Positions 10,101-20,319 of a DNA stretch of 64,000 bases are shown piece after piece. How positions within the stretch are numbered: position 1 is the stretch's first letter; each line of letters starts with the position of its first letter. Both the position numbers and the translations under genes were made by a program. The stretch is taken from positions 41,416,001 through 41,480,000 of the forward strand of contig CM114272.1 in assembly GCA_050084515.1 (NCBI GenBank), read 5' to 3'. A model generated the notes under the pieces. That model had not been told where the DNA came from. It did not search any database and saw only the letters and a list, made by a program, of their open reading frames with translations. Source of the DNA: Blasia pusilla (lineage: Eukaryota > Marchantiophyta > Marchantiopsida > Blasiales).

Positions 10101-13100
10101 AACAATGGATCACAAAACTATGTAAAGGACTACTTAATTAGTTCTCTCTTAAATAAAATCGAAGTCCCATGGCCCCATTGGATCCCCGTGGATAATGTAT
10201 CAATTCATTGACGCATTCAATCTCTGAATCCGAGGCTACTACAGGCACTACTGAATGAGTTCAGTCTCTCTCTATCTTTATCTCTAAACATGTCTCAATC
10301 GGGGAACCCCTTGCATGGAAACCCAGCGTAAGTCCAAGTTAAGGACAGGGGCAACCCCCATTTAACCACATAAAAGCAGGATGGGAACACAAGTGAAGTC
10401 ACGTACCCTTTGTGATTATGGGGATGAAACCTCTAGTCACTACCTGGTCTCCTGTGCAAAATTCACAGGAGGAGCATATGCTGATATTGCTGAGGCTGCT
10501 GAACTGTTCAACACATTCGGCGGCATAGACAAAGCTGGTATACTGGTAAGTAACGTATATTGGGGATCCCAATCAGGTAAGTTAAATAGTGTCATAAAGA
10601 GCTTCCTGGTTGACACATGGAAGCTCCACACGAAAATTTTGTTTGGTCAGCACTCACACCATATGAGAGTGTCTCCCTCCTCTCATATGATATTTCATTC
10701 ACTTCCTCCTCTCCCTGCACCCATTCCAGTCTCTAGCACTGTCAAACCAGGACACAGGGTCTATGGTCACAAGGCTATGACAGGTACTACTTGTATAGTA
10801 GTCTCCAAACACATTTGTATACGGACAGAGTGTGAGCAGCAAAGCAATTGAGATCGTGGATGAATATGTCTACCTGGGAGTAAAGCTGAAACCCAACAAC
10901 AATTAGAGAACTAATGGCAGTCATAGCAAAGCTAATCCACAGATTAGATGGCTTCACCTGCTAGAATTCGATTGCAAGAGGATGCAAGTGTGGCATACAC
11001 CACAAAAACTCCAACTCATCAAAGCCATGGTCATTCCAGCCACTCTCTATGCCTCTGAAGTTTGGGGTCGTAGTGCCAATGAAATTCTGACCCACACTAG
11101 AGACTGGATATCCCACATTAACACTTCATGTGGCAAAGGTATCCTAGAGATTGGGTATTCGGATGACAACCCCCCATGACCTTCTACTTGCTGAATTTGG
11201 AGAAGTTACAATCAAGATTCATGCTATCAAAAGCCTGATAGGATTCCTTCTGCAACTCGAGGCTATTAATAATGAAAACGGGTATCGCCTTCCTGCAAGA
11301 GCCTTCCAAGCTTCAAAGGACTGCTGCTACCAGGGCAAAAATCTGTGTATGGCTTAGCAAGTGCGGCGTATCAATTGATGATTTGTGAAAAAGCACTCAA
11401 TGGATGATTTGTGAATAAGCACGAACAAAGACCTTATGGAGATGATGGATTTCAACTGTATCTCTATTACCTGGGATAAGCTCTAACAGCTGTGGGAGAA
11501 GAGGTGGAATCAGTCGAGGGAAAATGGAGGGATGTGATACTAGCTCACGTTCATGAATACCCTGTGATCTACAGCACAGACTTCTTACCTCTCTGTATGT
11601 TCTCACAAACATACAGAGAGGACAGGTTATGTAGACATCATAGCTCGGGAATTTTGGATGCTGAACAGCACTTTCTTTTTAACCGCAATTACCATGATTA
11701 CATCAGACTAGAGTTCTGAGATCTCTTCAAAACCCCTACCCTCAGTCACTGATTTCATGACTCACAAGAACTGGTTCAGATTGCTTAATCCTGACACAGG
11801 TGTGTGAAGCTTAGAGACCACCTCCTGGACCAGAGTAGCTCTTAGGTCCTCTTTATTTTTGGGCTCCTCCTGCTCAATTCTCGCACAATTGCCAATCAAA
11901 GTCCCATGGTCCTTTCTGGGCACCTGTAGACAAGAAATCAAGTTATTCATTCATTCTCTCTTAGAGTCCGAGAGCCCTCTTGGTCCCCAATTAATTGATT
12001 CATCGATTCATTTATTCAGTTTTGTCTCTCAACTCAACTCTCCCACTCATCCACTAATAAGTAATGTGTATTGGTGATCCCAATCAGGTAACGTAGATGT
12101 TGTCTTAAAGAGCTTCCTGCTTGACACTTGGAAGCTCCACACCAACACTTTGTATGGCCAGCTCTCGCACTATATGAGAGTATTCTTCCTCTCATATGGT
12201 ACATTCTTCACCTCTTCCTTTCTCTAAACCCATCCCAGTCCCTAGAAACATGTAACTAGGGCATGGGGTTTATGGTCGCAAGGCTACGACAGGCACTACC
12301 TAATGAGTAGTCTCCCATTCTATAGTGATGATATTGATGAAACCTCTCATCACTACCTGGTCTCCTGCACAAAATTCACAACACAGAGCATTAGCATATG
12401 CTGATGTTGCTAAGCTTATAACACCAGAACTCTTCAACATATTCTCTGACCAAAGCTGCTGCACTCATAGTAATGTGCATTGAGGACCCAAACAGGTAAA
12501 GTAGATGGTTTTTTAAAGAGCTTCCTGGTTGGCACTTGGAATCTCCACACTAACACTTCGTATGATCAGCGCTCACACTATATGAGTATACCCTACTCCT
12601 CTCATATGGTACCTTCTTCACTAAGGGTGGGTCTCCATGGAGCCCGACGCCGAAGGTCGCTTGGGTCGTAGGCCGGAAGTCCTACAGTTGCTCCTGCAAG
12701 ACGGATGGATTTTTCTGGCTACTTCATCCGCAGTCAGGGAAGTTTTTCCGGTTTCCGACGTCTTGAGTTTCTTACGTACTGCTGGGTTCCGTAACTGAGA
12801 TCGAAAGTAACCAGGAATAGCCAGTTTTGTGAGAAAGTGAAACTGCCTGTAGCACGTGAAAGATCCAAGGATCGTCCTTGGAGTTTCGCACCGTGATTTT
12901 CGCGGCGCGGACGGACCAAGGACTGATGTTTCATCCGTGAATTTTCATTCGTCGATCTTGAAGATCAGGGACCCGGAGACCCAAAACGGGCTCCATGGGG
13001 ACCTGCTCTAACTCTCTATATACATCCCTAGCCTCGGAAGTGTGTAGAGAGAGGAACCAGCTTTGAACCATTCAGGCTTGGAATGTTTGAAATTGCCTTT

Positions 13101-15142
13101 TCAGTGAGAGCCCCGGATTACCATCTTCAATGATTATACATCGCTCTCCAATGTATGATCATTGTGATTAAGTGGTAGTGTCCCCATTTTTTTGGGTGTA
13201 CTGATCTATATATGGTGTCAGGCATTTTGGACTCCTTGTCCAGATTATTTTCCTTTGTACCTACATGATTAATTGGTCTCGTTCTGATGATTTGACCCTG
13301 CTTCATCAAGCAACTACTTTTGTGGTCGCTGTCTTTCTGATATTTTCCCTGAAGACTACCTGAAATGGGTGTACAAACGTGTTTTGAGTAGGGTATGTTC
13401 TCAGATATTTCTGTCTTATCACGTCACCCAATTTCTAATTCTAAGGCTTGGGAAGCACACCCCTCTGGTACATCATTCCCTCACCACCAATTTCTCTCGT
13501 GAATTACAGTAGTGTAACATGCTCTTTATTGAACTCACCCCAGCACCTATGCATTTACTTCACATTCACTAAATTCTTCCTTGCCTGTTGTGCGCAAGAC
13601 TTCTTTCTTAGATATTTTGTGTGTATTTATGCGACCTTACCGTTGAAACCTTTGCAGCTGCAACGGAGCTGCAACCGACCTGGACTGAAGTGAGTGCAAG
13701 TCTGAAATTCGTCCTAGTTTTCCTAAGGCTTGAAGTTTCCTTGGCACTTGCAGCACCAGATTAAGTTGATTACGAGAGACCTCACTCCCATGTTATTCAT
13801 CTCAAGGCTCTGCAGCTCAAGTTATGTGGGGTGCGTCTGCAGGCATGGGTGACTCTTGCAAGGGCTCAACTGAACTACGGGGAGCCTTTCCTCGCTGTTG
13901 AGAGTGCCCGCGCAGCCTTGAGGCTTGAGGTAAGGTGTCTCCTCCAACTCTATGCTGAATTTTGGGGTTCGCCGCTTGCTCCTAGGGTGACAAGGAGGGA
14001 AGTCGAAGTCTGAGGAAAGACCAGATGAACTTTTCCTGTATTCCAATAAAACCTCTTCTCTCCAAAACAAGTTCTCCACGATTCTTACACTGCTTTTCCC
14101 ATCTTGATTTCGTCATCACGGTAGCTATCTTTTCATCTTGTCACTGGTAAACATTGTTTTGTTAATTATTTTAAATCTGGCCGATCAGAAGAAAAATTTT
14201 ATCACCCAATATATATGAGACGACCTATGCCTCCATAGGAACCCCACACTGGAACGGGAACTGCAACTTTGTTTCAAGATATGCGAATTTCGGAGCAGGA
14301 AAATGCTCTTACCAGATAGTCACTCATCCTGTTCTAATACATCAAAAAAAAATTATGTTTCTTTCGACGAATCCCTTACCTCATGGTCAGCCCACCTCTC
14401 TAGTCTATCGTCTTCATTCTATGTTCAACCGTAGTCGTCACCGTCGCATCTAACCCTATGGTCCGTCTCTTCGACATCCAGACCACAGACATAAAACACG
14501 TCCGCAAAGTTCAGGGGGCCTTGTTCATCTTGAGGGTTTCACTTGGGCGTACAATTTGTTGGCCGATAGAAAGAAGTTGAAGCTAGTTTAGATTTCCTAA
14601 TGGTCTGGGTGATTTTGAAATACGTTTAAAGAGAAAATTCCACGAAGTTCCCAAGTCTTTGTGAAGCCCATGTAGATCATGCTCAAAGTAGTTCTTTTAA
14701 AGATTCGAAGTTCACAACCCTGACACCATGCCCTTGAACATTTAACGAACTAGCTTGCGGAGGAAAACAAGTCTGACACGAGGTTCTTGTGAAGCCTGGT
14801 CACGAGGACGCCACCTCGGAGCTTGAACGAGCACAATTTCTTGCGATCAAGCAACGACAGGCTACTCGTGAGTCGGGAGCACTTAATGAGGCCGAAGGAG
14901 GTTTATCAGATGGCGGAAACAGGCTACCATCTTGTCGTCGAGCGAAAGTGTACGACCCACAAGACATACAATTTATTGGAGAACATCACCAGGTAGCTCC
15001 AAGAGAGGTTGAAAAAGACAGAGACTGCGATGAGAAGGTGCTGGACAAGTACGACGATGACACCTATGATTGGGTAGACGAGGTCAGAAAGCCGCCCGAA
15101 TACACAACTGAGAACTTGATGGACGACTTCTGCGACATCTAG
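6468..15142 (+). CDS. TTC33-like tetratricopeptide repeat protein (four exons)
   Basis: This is the only likely host gene. Exon 1, ~6468-6698: N-terminal MQMVWKQSKK, a Lys/Ser/acidic stretch, ending NEGNVLAE before a GT donor. Exon 2, 6894 to ~7021: first TPR (DGKYGKALGKWETA ... LTPDKAILHEQKSQVLLEIG), joined in phase to exon 1. Exon 3, ~13807-13929: second TPR (AWVTLARAQLNYGEP), ending before GTAAGG. Exon 4, 14795-15142: PGHEDATSELERAQFLAIKQRQ, then an acidic tail ending DDFCDI and TAG. The order and motifs match the small two-TPR family related to animal TTC33, whose function in plants is not established. The exon 1/2 and 3/4 junctions are clean and in phase. The exon 2 donor is unclear (ACAT|GTGCGT does not join in frame to exon 3), perhaps altered by the LINE insertions right behind it. 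ATG at 6441 is an alternative start. Whether the gene is active cannot be told. Confidence 0.75.
7033..7160 (+). mobile_element. LINE 3'-tail-only copy with flanking (TC)n tracts
   Basis: A (TC)n run (7033-7056) precedes a ~50-bp block GGGCGCGGGGTCTATGGTCG ... ACTTAATGAGTA (about 7071-7122), followed by another (TC)n run (7123-7160). The same block ends every LINE copy downstream, always followed by TC repeats, so this is an extremely 5'-truncated insertion. It lies only ~50 bp after TPR exon 2. Confidence 0.7.
7161..8254 (+). mobile_element. 5'-truncated LINE (RT C-terminus plus zinc knuckle), copy B
   Basis: Broken frames encode the end of a LINE reverse transcriptase (HTIRPSLEYGAAVWD at ~7230, then ELGVEPLEDRRDIAKLKWR). 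A C-terminal CCHC-type finger CALCDDGDETSSHYLVSC (C-x2-C-x8-H-x4-C) follows at about 7830-7885. The non-coding 3' part has a hairpin-like ACTATATGAGAG/CTCTCATATGG pair (about 8105-8136) and ends with the tail GGGTCTATGGTCGCAAGGC ... AATGAGTACAG (8205-8250) followed by TC repeats. The frame changes at ~7780, so it is dead. It is inserted in sense orientation in the TPR gene intron. Confidence 0.8.
8270..8388 (+). ncRNA. 5S rRNA-like sequence (SINE head / retro-pseudogene)
   Basis: About 119 bp aligns end to end with plant 5S rRNA. The most telling blocks are GATCCCATCAGAACTCTGCA and AGTTAAGCGCCCTTGGGC (box A region), then GGATGGGTGACCTCCCGGGA with AGTCC (box C region). The internal RNA polymerase III promoter elements look preserved, but the 5' end (TGATGTGGTCATACC) and middle differ from the usual plant gene. 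It is a single copy inside a retroposon, not part of a 5S array, so I call it 5S-derived rather than a functional rRNA gene. Confidence 0.8.
8270..8440 (+). mobile_element. 5S rRNA-derived SINE with LINE-type tail and 15-bp TSD
   Basis: This 171-bp insertion consists of a 5S rRNA-like head (8270-8388), a short A-rich linker (8388-8393), and a 47-bp tail (8394-8440, GGGTCTATGGTCGCAAGGC to AATGAGTACAG) that equals the 3' end of the neighbouring LINE copies. It is flanked by a perfect 15-bp direct repeat TCTCTCTCGAGAAGG (8255-8269 and 8441-8455). The sequence to the right continues the interrupted LINE (CAGAACTGAAG...). Head, tail and TSD together are what a SINE mobilised by this LINE would look like. 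It is the 5S type (SINE3-like) rather than the common tRNA type. Confidence 0.85.
8863..8901. repeat. Perfect 18-bp-arm hairpin in LINE copy D 3' UTR
   Basis: ATAGACCCCGCGCCCTCG and its reverse complement flank a short loop. The right arm is the beginning of the normal LINE tail (CGCGGGGTCTAT), so the left arm is an inverted duplicate of the tail start. The other LINE copies lack it. This may be a scar of foldback during target-primed reverse transcription. Confidence 0.8.
8944..9996 (+). mobile_element. 5'-truncated LINE copy E
   Basis: The same order as copy B: RT end (TIRPSLEYGAAVWDDN at ~8968), ELGVEPLEDRRDMAKL, then the CCHC finger (CTKF region ~9575-9640), then the tail near 9940-9988 (GTGCGGGGTCTATGG ... 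AATGAGTGCAG plus TC). It contains in-frame stops (for example after the SSQTT-coding stretch near 9095) and is clearly decayed. Confidence 0.75.
9997..10800 (+). mobile_element. Diverged LINE copy F
   Basis: 9997-10300 has no clear identity. From about 10295 the sequence matches the LINE 3' region (GGGAACCCCTTGC...), with a shortened zinc-knuckle frame (CDYGDETSSHYLVSC at ~10410) and a diverged tail at ~10752-10795 (CAGGGTCTATGGTCACAAGG). It is more diverged than copies B-E and so probably older. Confidence 0.6.
10801..11360 (+). mobile_element. LINE RT fragment (copy G)
   Basis: Broken frames read GQSVSSKAIEIVDEYVYLG at about 10825-10880 and, from 10982, KLQLIKAMVIPATLYASEVW. This corresponds to the region just upstream of the RT end seen in copies B and E (VYLG and LYA-EVWG motifs of LINE reverse transcriptases). 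It extends the visible part of this LINE family in the 5' direction. No tail is seen at its right end. Confidence 0.6.
11361..12050. other. Unassigned intronic sequence
   Basis: There is no convincing coding or RNA signal. A short motif (AAAGTCCCATGG... followed by ATTCATTC-rich sequence, ~11898-12020) resembles ~10160-10230 in LINE copy F. Both may derive from an unrecognised interspersed repeat. Confidence 0.35.
12051..12310 (+). mobile_element. Short LINE 3' end (copy H)
   Basis: Starts at AGTAATGTGTATTGGTGATCC, matching the segment after the CCHC finger in copies B-E. It carries the ACTATATGAGAG/CTCTCATATGG hairpin pair and ends in the tail GGGGTTTATGGTCGCAAGGC ... CCTAATGAGTAG near 12263-12310. 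Confidence 0.7.
12311..13060 (+). mobile_element. Short LINE 3' end (copy I), split by a MITE
   Basis: 12311-12624 matches the LINE from the CCHC-finger region (ATTGATGAAACCTCTCATCA) to CTTCTTCAC. After the MITE the sequence resumes with TAACTCTCTATATACATCCC, matching the LINE 3' UTR. The expected tail after 13060 is not recognisable. Confidence 0.65.
12625..13008. mobile_element. 384-bp PIF/Harbinger-type MITE with TAA duplication
   Basis: The ends are inverted repeats: GGGTGGGTCTCCATGGAGCC on the left against GAGCAGGTCCCCATGGAGCC on the reverse complement of the right (four mismatches in 20). TAA flanks both sides (12622-12624 and 13009-13011), and removing the element restores a continuous LINE sequence. 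There is no coding capacity. A 3-bp TAA/TWA duplication is the hallmark of PIF/Harbinger transposition. Confidence 0.8.
13061..13806. other. Remaining intron 2 of the TPR gene; nothing recognised
   Basis: No repeat or gene is identified. The intron ends with a plausible acceptor (CATCTCAAG at ~13798-13806) before exon 3 of the TPR gene. Confidence 0.4.
13930..14794. other. Intron 3 of the TPR gene
   Basis: Donor GTAAGG at 13930 and acceptor ...TTGTGAAG ending at 14794 give an in-phase junction between exons 3 and 4. No repeat is recognised inside. Confidence 0.6.
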
Positions 15143-16439
15143 GTGGGCAAGCCATTGTATGAGTAGTAAGAAATCCGGTTCGGACAGATTGCAACTGTAA
15201 ATTGTTATTTTCTGTAATTTTCCACGACCGTGTTTGACTAGAAGCGGATGGTGAGTGCTTTCCCAACGTATTTGACTAGAAGTGGATGCTGTGTCATTTC
15301 CCGGTTCTAAGCGGATGCTGTTCACCAATTCAAGATTCGTTCTACTCTGCGTTTGCATGATAACTTTGCCTCTTCTGAACTTAGTCAAGAACCTGAGCAC
15401 GTCGATGAGATATTGAGGCCCTTATGTGGGGGACGACCAGCGTCTCCCGGCGGAATCTTGAATAACCTCAAACGTGCGTTGTTTTTTCATGGAGGTGAGA
15501 ATCCGCTCCATTAGAGAAGACAGCCATTTGTCGTATTGATCGGGAAGTCGGACATGAAAATGATTGGCGAACACCAAGGCGCACGTTCACCTCAACTGTC
15601 GCAGGTTTGGTGTGAGCCGAAACGCGGAGCAGGAGTTGGAAATCTCAAGTTGAACGTAGTTGGGCTCACCCTTCTACGTAACGACTTCTAGTTTGAGAAG
15701 ACGTTGTGAGACACCTCAGAAGTGGGTTTGTGGTTTATCCCAAGAGTCTAGATCTCGTCCTTAGAAGGCAGCAAGAATCGCAAGTATTCCAACATTCTCA
15801 AAAGGCGGGTCTCTTCAGTGCTCCAGGTGTAAGGCTGCAGGAGTTGGAATTCGTTTGCTTGCCACTCACTTTTATTTTTTTTCCCTTAGTTTTCACTTCA
15901 TCCTTTCATTTCATTCCACTCCACTATTTGAAGGAGTACAAATGCTTCCCATGACATCTGAGAGGATCGGAAAGCTGCTTTTCCCCACGGAGTACATTGG
16001 GGCTTTGGCACTACATCAGGATCATAAATTCATGGAATCCCCTTTTAAAAGTGACATGTCCGTTTTGGAAATACTAGTAAGGACATAAATATTGATGTTG
16101 ATTAGAATCCATCAACGCATGTGGTGGTGGCTTGATGTTGTGTACATGGGCAGAACGGACCACCATGAGGGAGATGTCCATGCCTCCGTTAGAAAATAAG
16201 ATCTGAATTTTGAGGATCTCATTGCCCTCGCCTCTTATTAGCATCTTTTTGATGCACATTTCCTAAGGTGCTTATAATACAATTTCAAATTTTATTTCAT
16301 TTGATTTTTTCTTTGTACACTATGTTTTCGCGTGTTGTCATGTTTTTTACTTGAATGTTCATCGTTTCCAGTGGTAATGTGGATGGAATTTTTTTTCTTT
16401 ATTCAAGATAATGTTACGTAGAATTGACAACGAGAAAAT
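15143..16439. other. Unassigned, downstream of the TPR gene
   Basis: Probably holds the 3' UTR of the TPR gene at its start. A small motif (AAGCGGATG / AAGTGGATG) repeats three times at 15240-15320. Nothing else is recognised. Confidence 0.4.
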
Positions 16440-17556
16440 ACGGGAGGAGACGAGTAAATGCCAACCTTTTACAAAATTTGACTATGAGACTTATTAATAG
16501 TCATAGCAATAGGGAATATAGGAGATTGAATAGGCAATTGAAATCTTCGTAAAATCAAATGACAACCTGAATCTAATGCAATCAATGAGATACTTGGAAT
16601 AAAAACTCGATCTCGAGTATTTTTCCCTCTAATAATTTCAGCATCTATGTAATGTTGTATAAATCCATAAATCTCCAATCTTGTCCCATCTACTTGTCCA
16701 TGTGATCCATTCATCCTTCATAAGAACATGCTTAGTGCATCAATCTTCAAACACAATCGATGCGGAGGAAGTCTAGAAGATAAGCATGTGTTAAAAAATC
16801 TACTTGAATATATACATGACTTATCCACTCATTTGGAATAGAATCAGAAGTGGTTCGGTCCAGGAAGCTCATGGCCTAGGGAAACCCGGCCTTCGGGGTG
16901 GGGCATGGGCGACCGGGAACTGGGCCCAACTACATTTCTGCGTCCAATGAAATGCCCCATATGTTCGTGATACCCATGCCCCAATGTTACAAGCTTCCAT
17001 TGCAACCAAATTCTATTCCAGGCAGCTGCACTCCCACATAAATACAACATTGCACGCTAAGGTAAGTATGCTCCTGTATACAATATGCAATTAATTGGTG
17101 AGAAAAAATAATAATAGTATCCAAACTTCCCAAAAACAAATCCCATAAGAATATATTTATAAAGGTTAAAAGGATTACCTCTCCAGGAAACCGAAACATA
17201 ACATTTGTATTCATATTGTCAACAATTGTATTTCTCAGAGTCAAAATAGCCGTATCTCTCAAGAAATCAATGTCATGGAATCGGCTAGGAAAAATGCTAT
17301 ATATGAAATCAATAAGATTGCATATCTTATTACTTTTAGAAATAATTTCACATAATAATCATATAAAGTCTTCTCCCAGATGAGGGTGCAAAGATACACA
17401 ACCCTTTCCCACTTCCAATAACCAATCAGAAAAAGCTTGTTGTTCATTACCCAAATGACCTTCCAACCTTTGAACTCGCATATTTGTTGTCAACTTCATG
17501 ACCTTTACATTAGACGAAAGAGATTTACGATGATTTACGACCGATCCCCGTGTCAC
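16440..17556 (-). pseudogene. Second Helitron PIF1-like helicase fragment
   Basis: On the minus strand, 17556-17390 reads VMKLTTNMRVQRLEGHLGNE, 17300-17160 reads FPSRFHDIDFLRDTAILTLR, and 16714-16469 reads GQVDGTRLEIYGF ... FPIAMTINKSHSQ. These correspond to the C-terminal helicase motifs of plant Helitrons and resemble the fragment at 4250-5870. About 16850-16980 is a non-coding, GC-richer stretch that interrupts it. Stops and frameshifts show it is dead. Confidence 0.8.
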
Positions 17557-17979
17557 GTCTTTTAGGATAGATCGATGAGATCTAGTAGAACGCCTTCGAG
17601 GATAGTGGACAGCCTCACGAGGTCAAGGATGACATGTCGAGGCCATGGGTAATGTGAGAGAGCGGTTTTCCCTTTCATTTTGGCTCAATTCAAGCCATAG
17701 AGATAAACTTACTATTTTGGGTAAGTTACCGTTTAGAGTATAGTTGCCTTTCCACTTCGGAAAGTGGCCTTTGACCTCCTACAACAAGTCAAGAGCCAAG
17801 GAGGTGACTTGGGAGAATAGATTGTCGTGGAGAGAGCTTGGGAGAGGGAGGGGATATGTCCAAGGAGAAAGAAGTTTTGAGCTCATTCTCTCTTTGTTGA
17901 ACCTCTTGGCATGAGGCGGCAGAGCTATGGCCCTCCTTGACTTGTGTGTGCAATCCAAGCCTCTCATTAGGAGAGTGGG

Positions 17980-18018
<39 letters not shown>

Positions 18019-18955
18019 TGCACCGTGGAGGGACTTTGTTTTGAGAAAGCTACTTGATTTACAAAGAGATAATGAGATTGAGAGCTCTATGATGCCGAAG
18101 CTTTCTAGTGTCTTGTTGTGTTTGCAGGTTGGGGACCGTATTCCCCGCTTAATGGCTCACAGCAATGCTCATGAAAGCAAGAGTCGTGCATTTGAGTGTG
18201 TTCTTTTGCAGTCTTTTCGTACAAGAGAGTGGCGGGGAAGCCCTGCCAAATTTTGGTAGGAATTGAGAATGGGGCAAGAATACTCCATGTTGGAGCATTA
18301 TGAAGCTTTTTGGTTTGTGTTTGTACAAGTTTTCATTTTATGTGGGAGAAATCAAAGCAGAAGCGCTGCCAAAAGTTGTGTAGGAGTGGAGGCCATGGGC
18401 GGCATGGGTTAGAGGAGTGGAAAAAAACAAAAGACTTTGACTTTTGAATAAGGTTTAAATAGAGCTATATTTAACCATATGTGAAATATCATAATTATCA
18501 TTTACTTTCACCATTCGTCTGGGCTGTCCCTACTTTGTCTATTGCGGGAAAATTCTTCACCATTGTTGATTGGAAAATAGGCATGAAGGATCATTGATTT
18601 TGTAACTTGATTCTGTTACCATCTTTTGTGCGACTACTAGCGGCCGTTGAGTACTATCCTCGAGGATTGAGAATCGAGAGTGAGTTTTTGATCTTCATTT
18701 TACATCGTTGACATCGGGAGAACAATGCAATTGTGTTGTCATCGACCGTCGCTCACTGACTATTTGCGAGTACCTTCTAGTGATGGTAAGTGACCACTCA
18801 ATTTATGGGGTTTGAGTTTTTGTTTCACTCTGCTATGTCTTGAGGTTGGGGCCACTCGACAATGATCGAGTACCGTGCCGTGATGCCCGTAGCCGCAACA
18901 CGCCATTAATTGTCGCGTCGTGCCGCTCGTGGCCGCACCGCAAAGGCGCAAGACT
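17557..18955. other. Unassigned, with a (GA)n microsatellite at 17977-18016
   Basis: No protein or RNA is recognised. A (GA)n tract of ~40 bp lies at 17977-18016. A GAGTACC / GATCGAGTACCGTGCCG motif and sequence rich in GCCGC (18860-18945) may belong to the leader of the copia fragment that follows. Confidence 0.35.
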
Positions 18956-19345
18956 AGTAATCTACTACATTTCATTAATGATCAGTTCGCCAATTATTGG
19001 TCATATTCAAGATGTTCATCCTCCAAAAAAGGCATGGAATGCATTAAAAAGTTATTTTAGAAATCTATAAAGGCTAGAAAGCTTCAATTGAAACAAAAAT
19101 TGAACAAAAAGAATCGCAAAGCATCAATGACTATATTTTGGGTATTAGACATATTTTTTGATCAATTGAATAGCATGAGAGTGATTTTAGAAGATGATGA
19201 TATGATTTTGTTCACACTTCAAGGCCTTCCAAAAGATTATAAGTCTTTTGAGATCTCAATCTCTGTGAGAGAGAAGTTATTGTATCCAACATTTCAACAA
19301 TTGGTTCCACTATTAATTAGTGAGGAGATCAAGATTGCACACGGA
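18956..19345 (+). pseudogene. Ty1/copia gag (UBN2-type) fragment
   Basis: Frames at 18955-19065 and 19088-19345 read IIGHIQDVHPPKKAWNALKS, then LDIFFDQLNSMRVILEDDDM and LQGLPKDYKSFEISISVREK. This is the conserved gag core of plant copia elements (PKKAWDALK, LP..Y..F). The two frames are separated by a stop near 19070. No zinc knuckle, protease or pol follows, so it is an isolated fragment. Confidence 0.75.
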
Positions 19346-19620
19346 CATATGTCCGTCCCGAGGACGGACATGTCTGTGCGGGACCGGGTGCGGGCTCCAT
19401 GAGTCCGCGGCCCGCATTCGTGCTCGTGCACACCGCGCAATCCACCCTTTCTCGGCCAGTGCGCATCATGCTCGGCCCCATTTTTTGTCAGGCCCGTGCC
19501 GTAGGAAAAGTGGGCCGCGTCGTGCCCTTTGATTTGTCGCTTCGGGCCTAGACTACATGCGGGCTCTAGGGTCCGAGTACATCCCGCGCGTGGGCTTTAT
19601 GGACCACAAGGCCCCCTCAA
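19346..19620. other. Unassigned GC-rich sequence left of the MULE-like element
   Basis: GC-rich, with GACGGACATGTCTG-type dyads near 19345-19375. No feature is recognised. The last nine bases (CCCCCTCAA, 19612-19620) are where the left target-site duplication of MULE copy 1 should lie. Its partner is right of the window. Confidence 0.4.
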
Positions 19621-20319
19621 GAGGGTATTCTGGCAGGAGAGAGTAAGAGAGGAGAGTCTCTCTTCAAAAAAAAGGGCAGAATCCGCCCCCTCTTTTCAAA
19701 ACTTTTTGACATATTTGAAATTTTTGTTTGCTTTCAGATTCATGAAATCTTTAGAAGAGAGTAGGTGGTGGTCCACATTCGGGCCTAAAGAAACCTCCTT
19801 TTTCCTGGGGGCGAAAAACAAGTAGACATCATAAGACCACTACAAACATTTTTCCATCATTCTCCATGTGAGCCTAAGTTTCTTCACATTGCCTATCTCA
19901 GTCTACAATAAGCAGTGCCCAGGGCTATTTTTTGTTGGAGGACCATTGGCAAATAATTTGACCAGAAGTAGCAATCTTATCTCAATGAAAGGTTCAAATA
20001 AAGACCAACTTTGTGAAATGTGAACACAGGAGACGATAATTGAACCAAAAGATTGTTAGTTTTCTGGAGTAAAGAGGAACTGATGTCCCTTCATTCAGAT
20101 CCTAAATCGGAGAAACCGAGAAGGTACACCCCTCCCAATCCGTCGGAATTTTACAGGTTGCAACTCTTGCAACCCGTCGGAATCAGATGGCTTGCACCCC
20201 TTGCAATCCAACTCACCATAACAAAGGAAATATTTTGAGAAGTGATTCCATTCCACCCTGCAACCAAGAAGATCCAACTGGTTGGGAATCCAAAATGGAA
20301 ATCAGACAAGTAGTAGGAA

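Noticed and set aside
14924-15400. Minus-strand ORF of 158 codons at the TPR gene 3' end
   Set aside because: It is the antisense shadow of TPR exon 4 and its UTR, with no protein signature.
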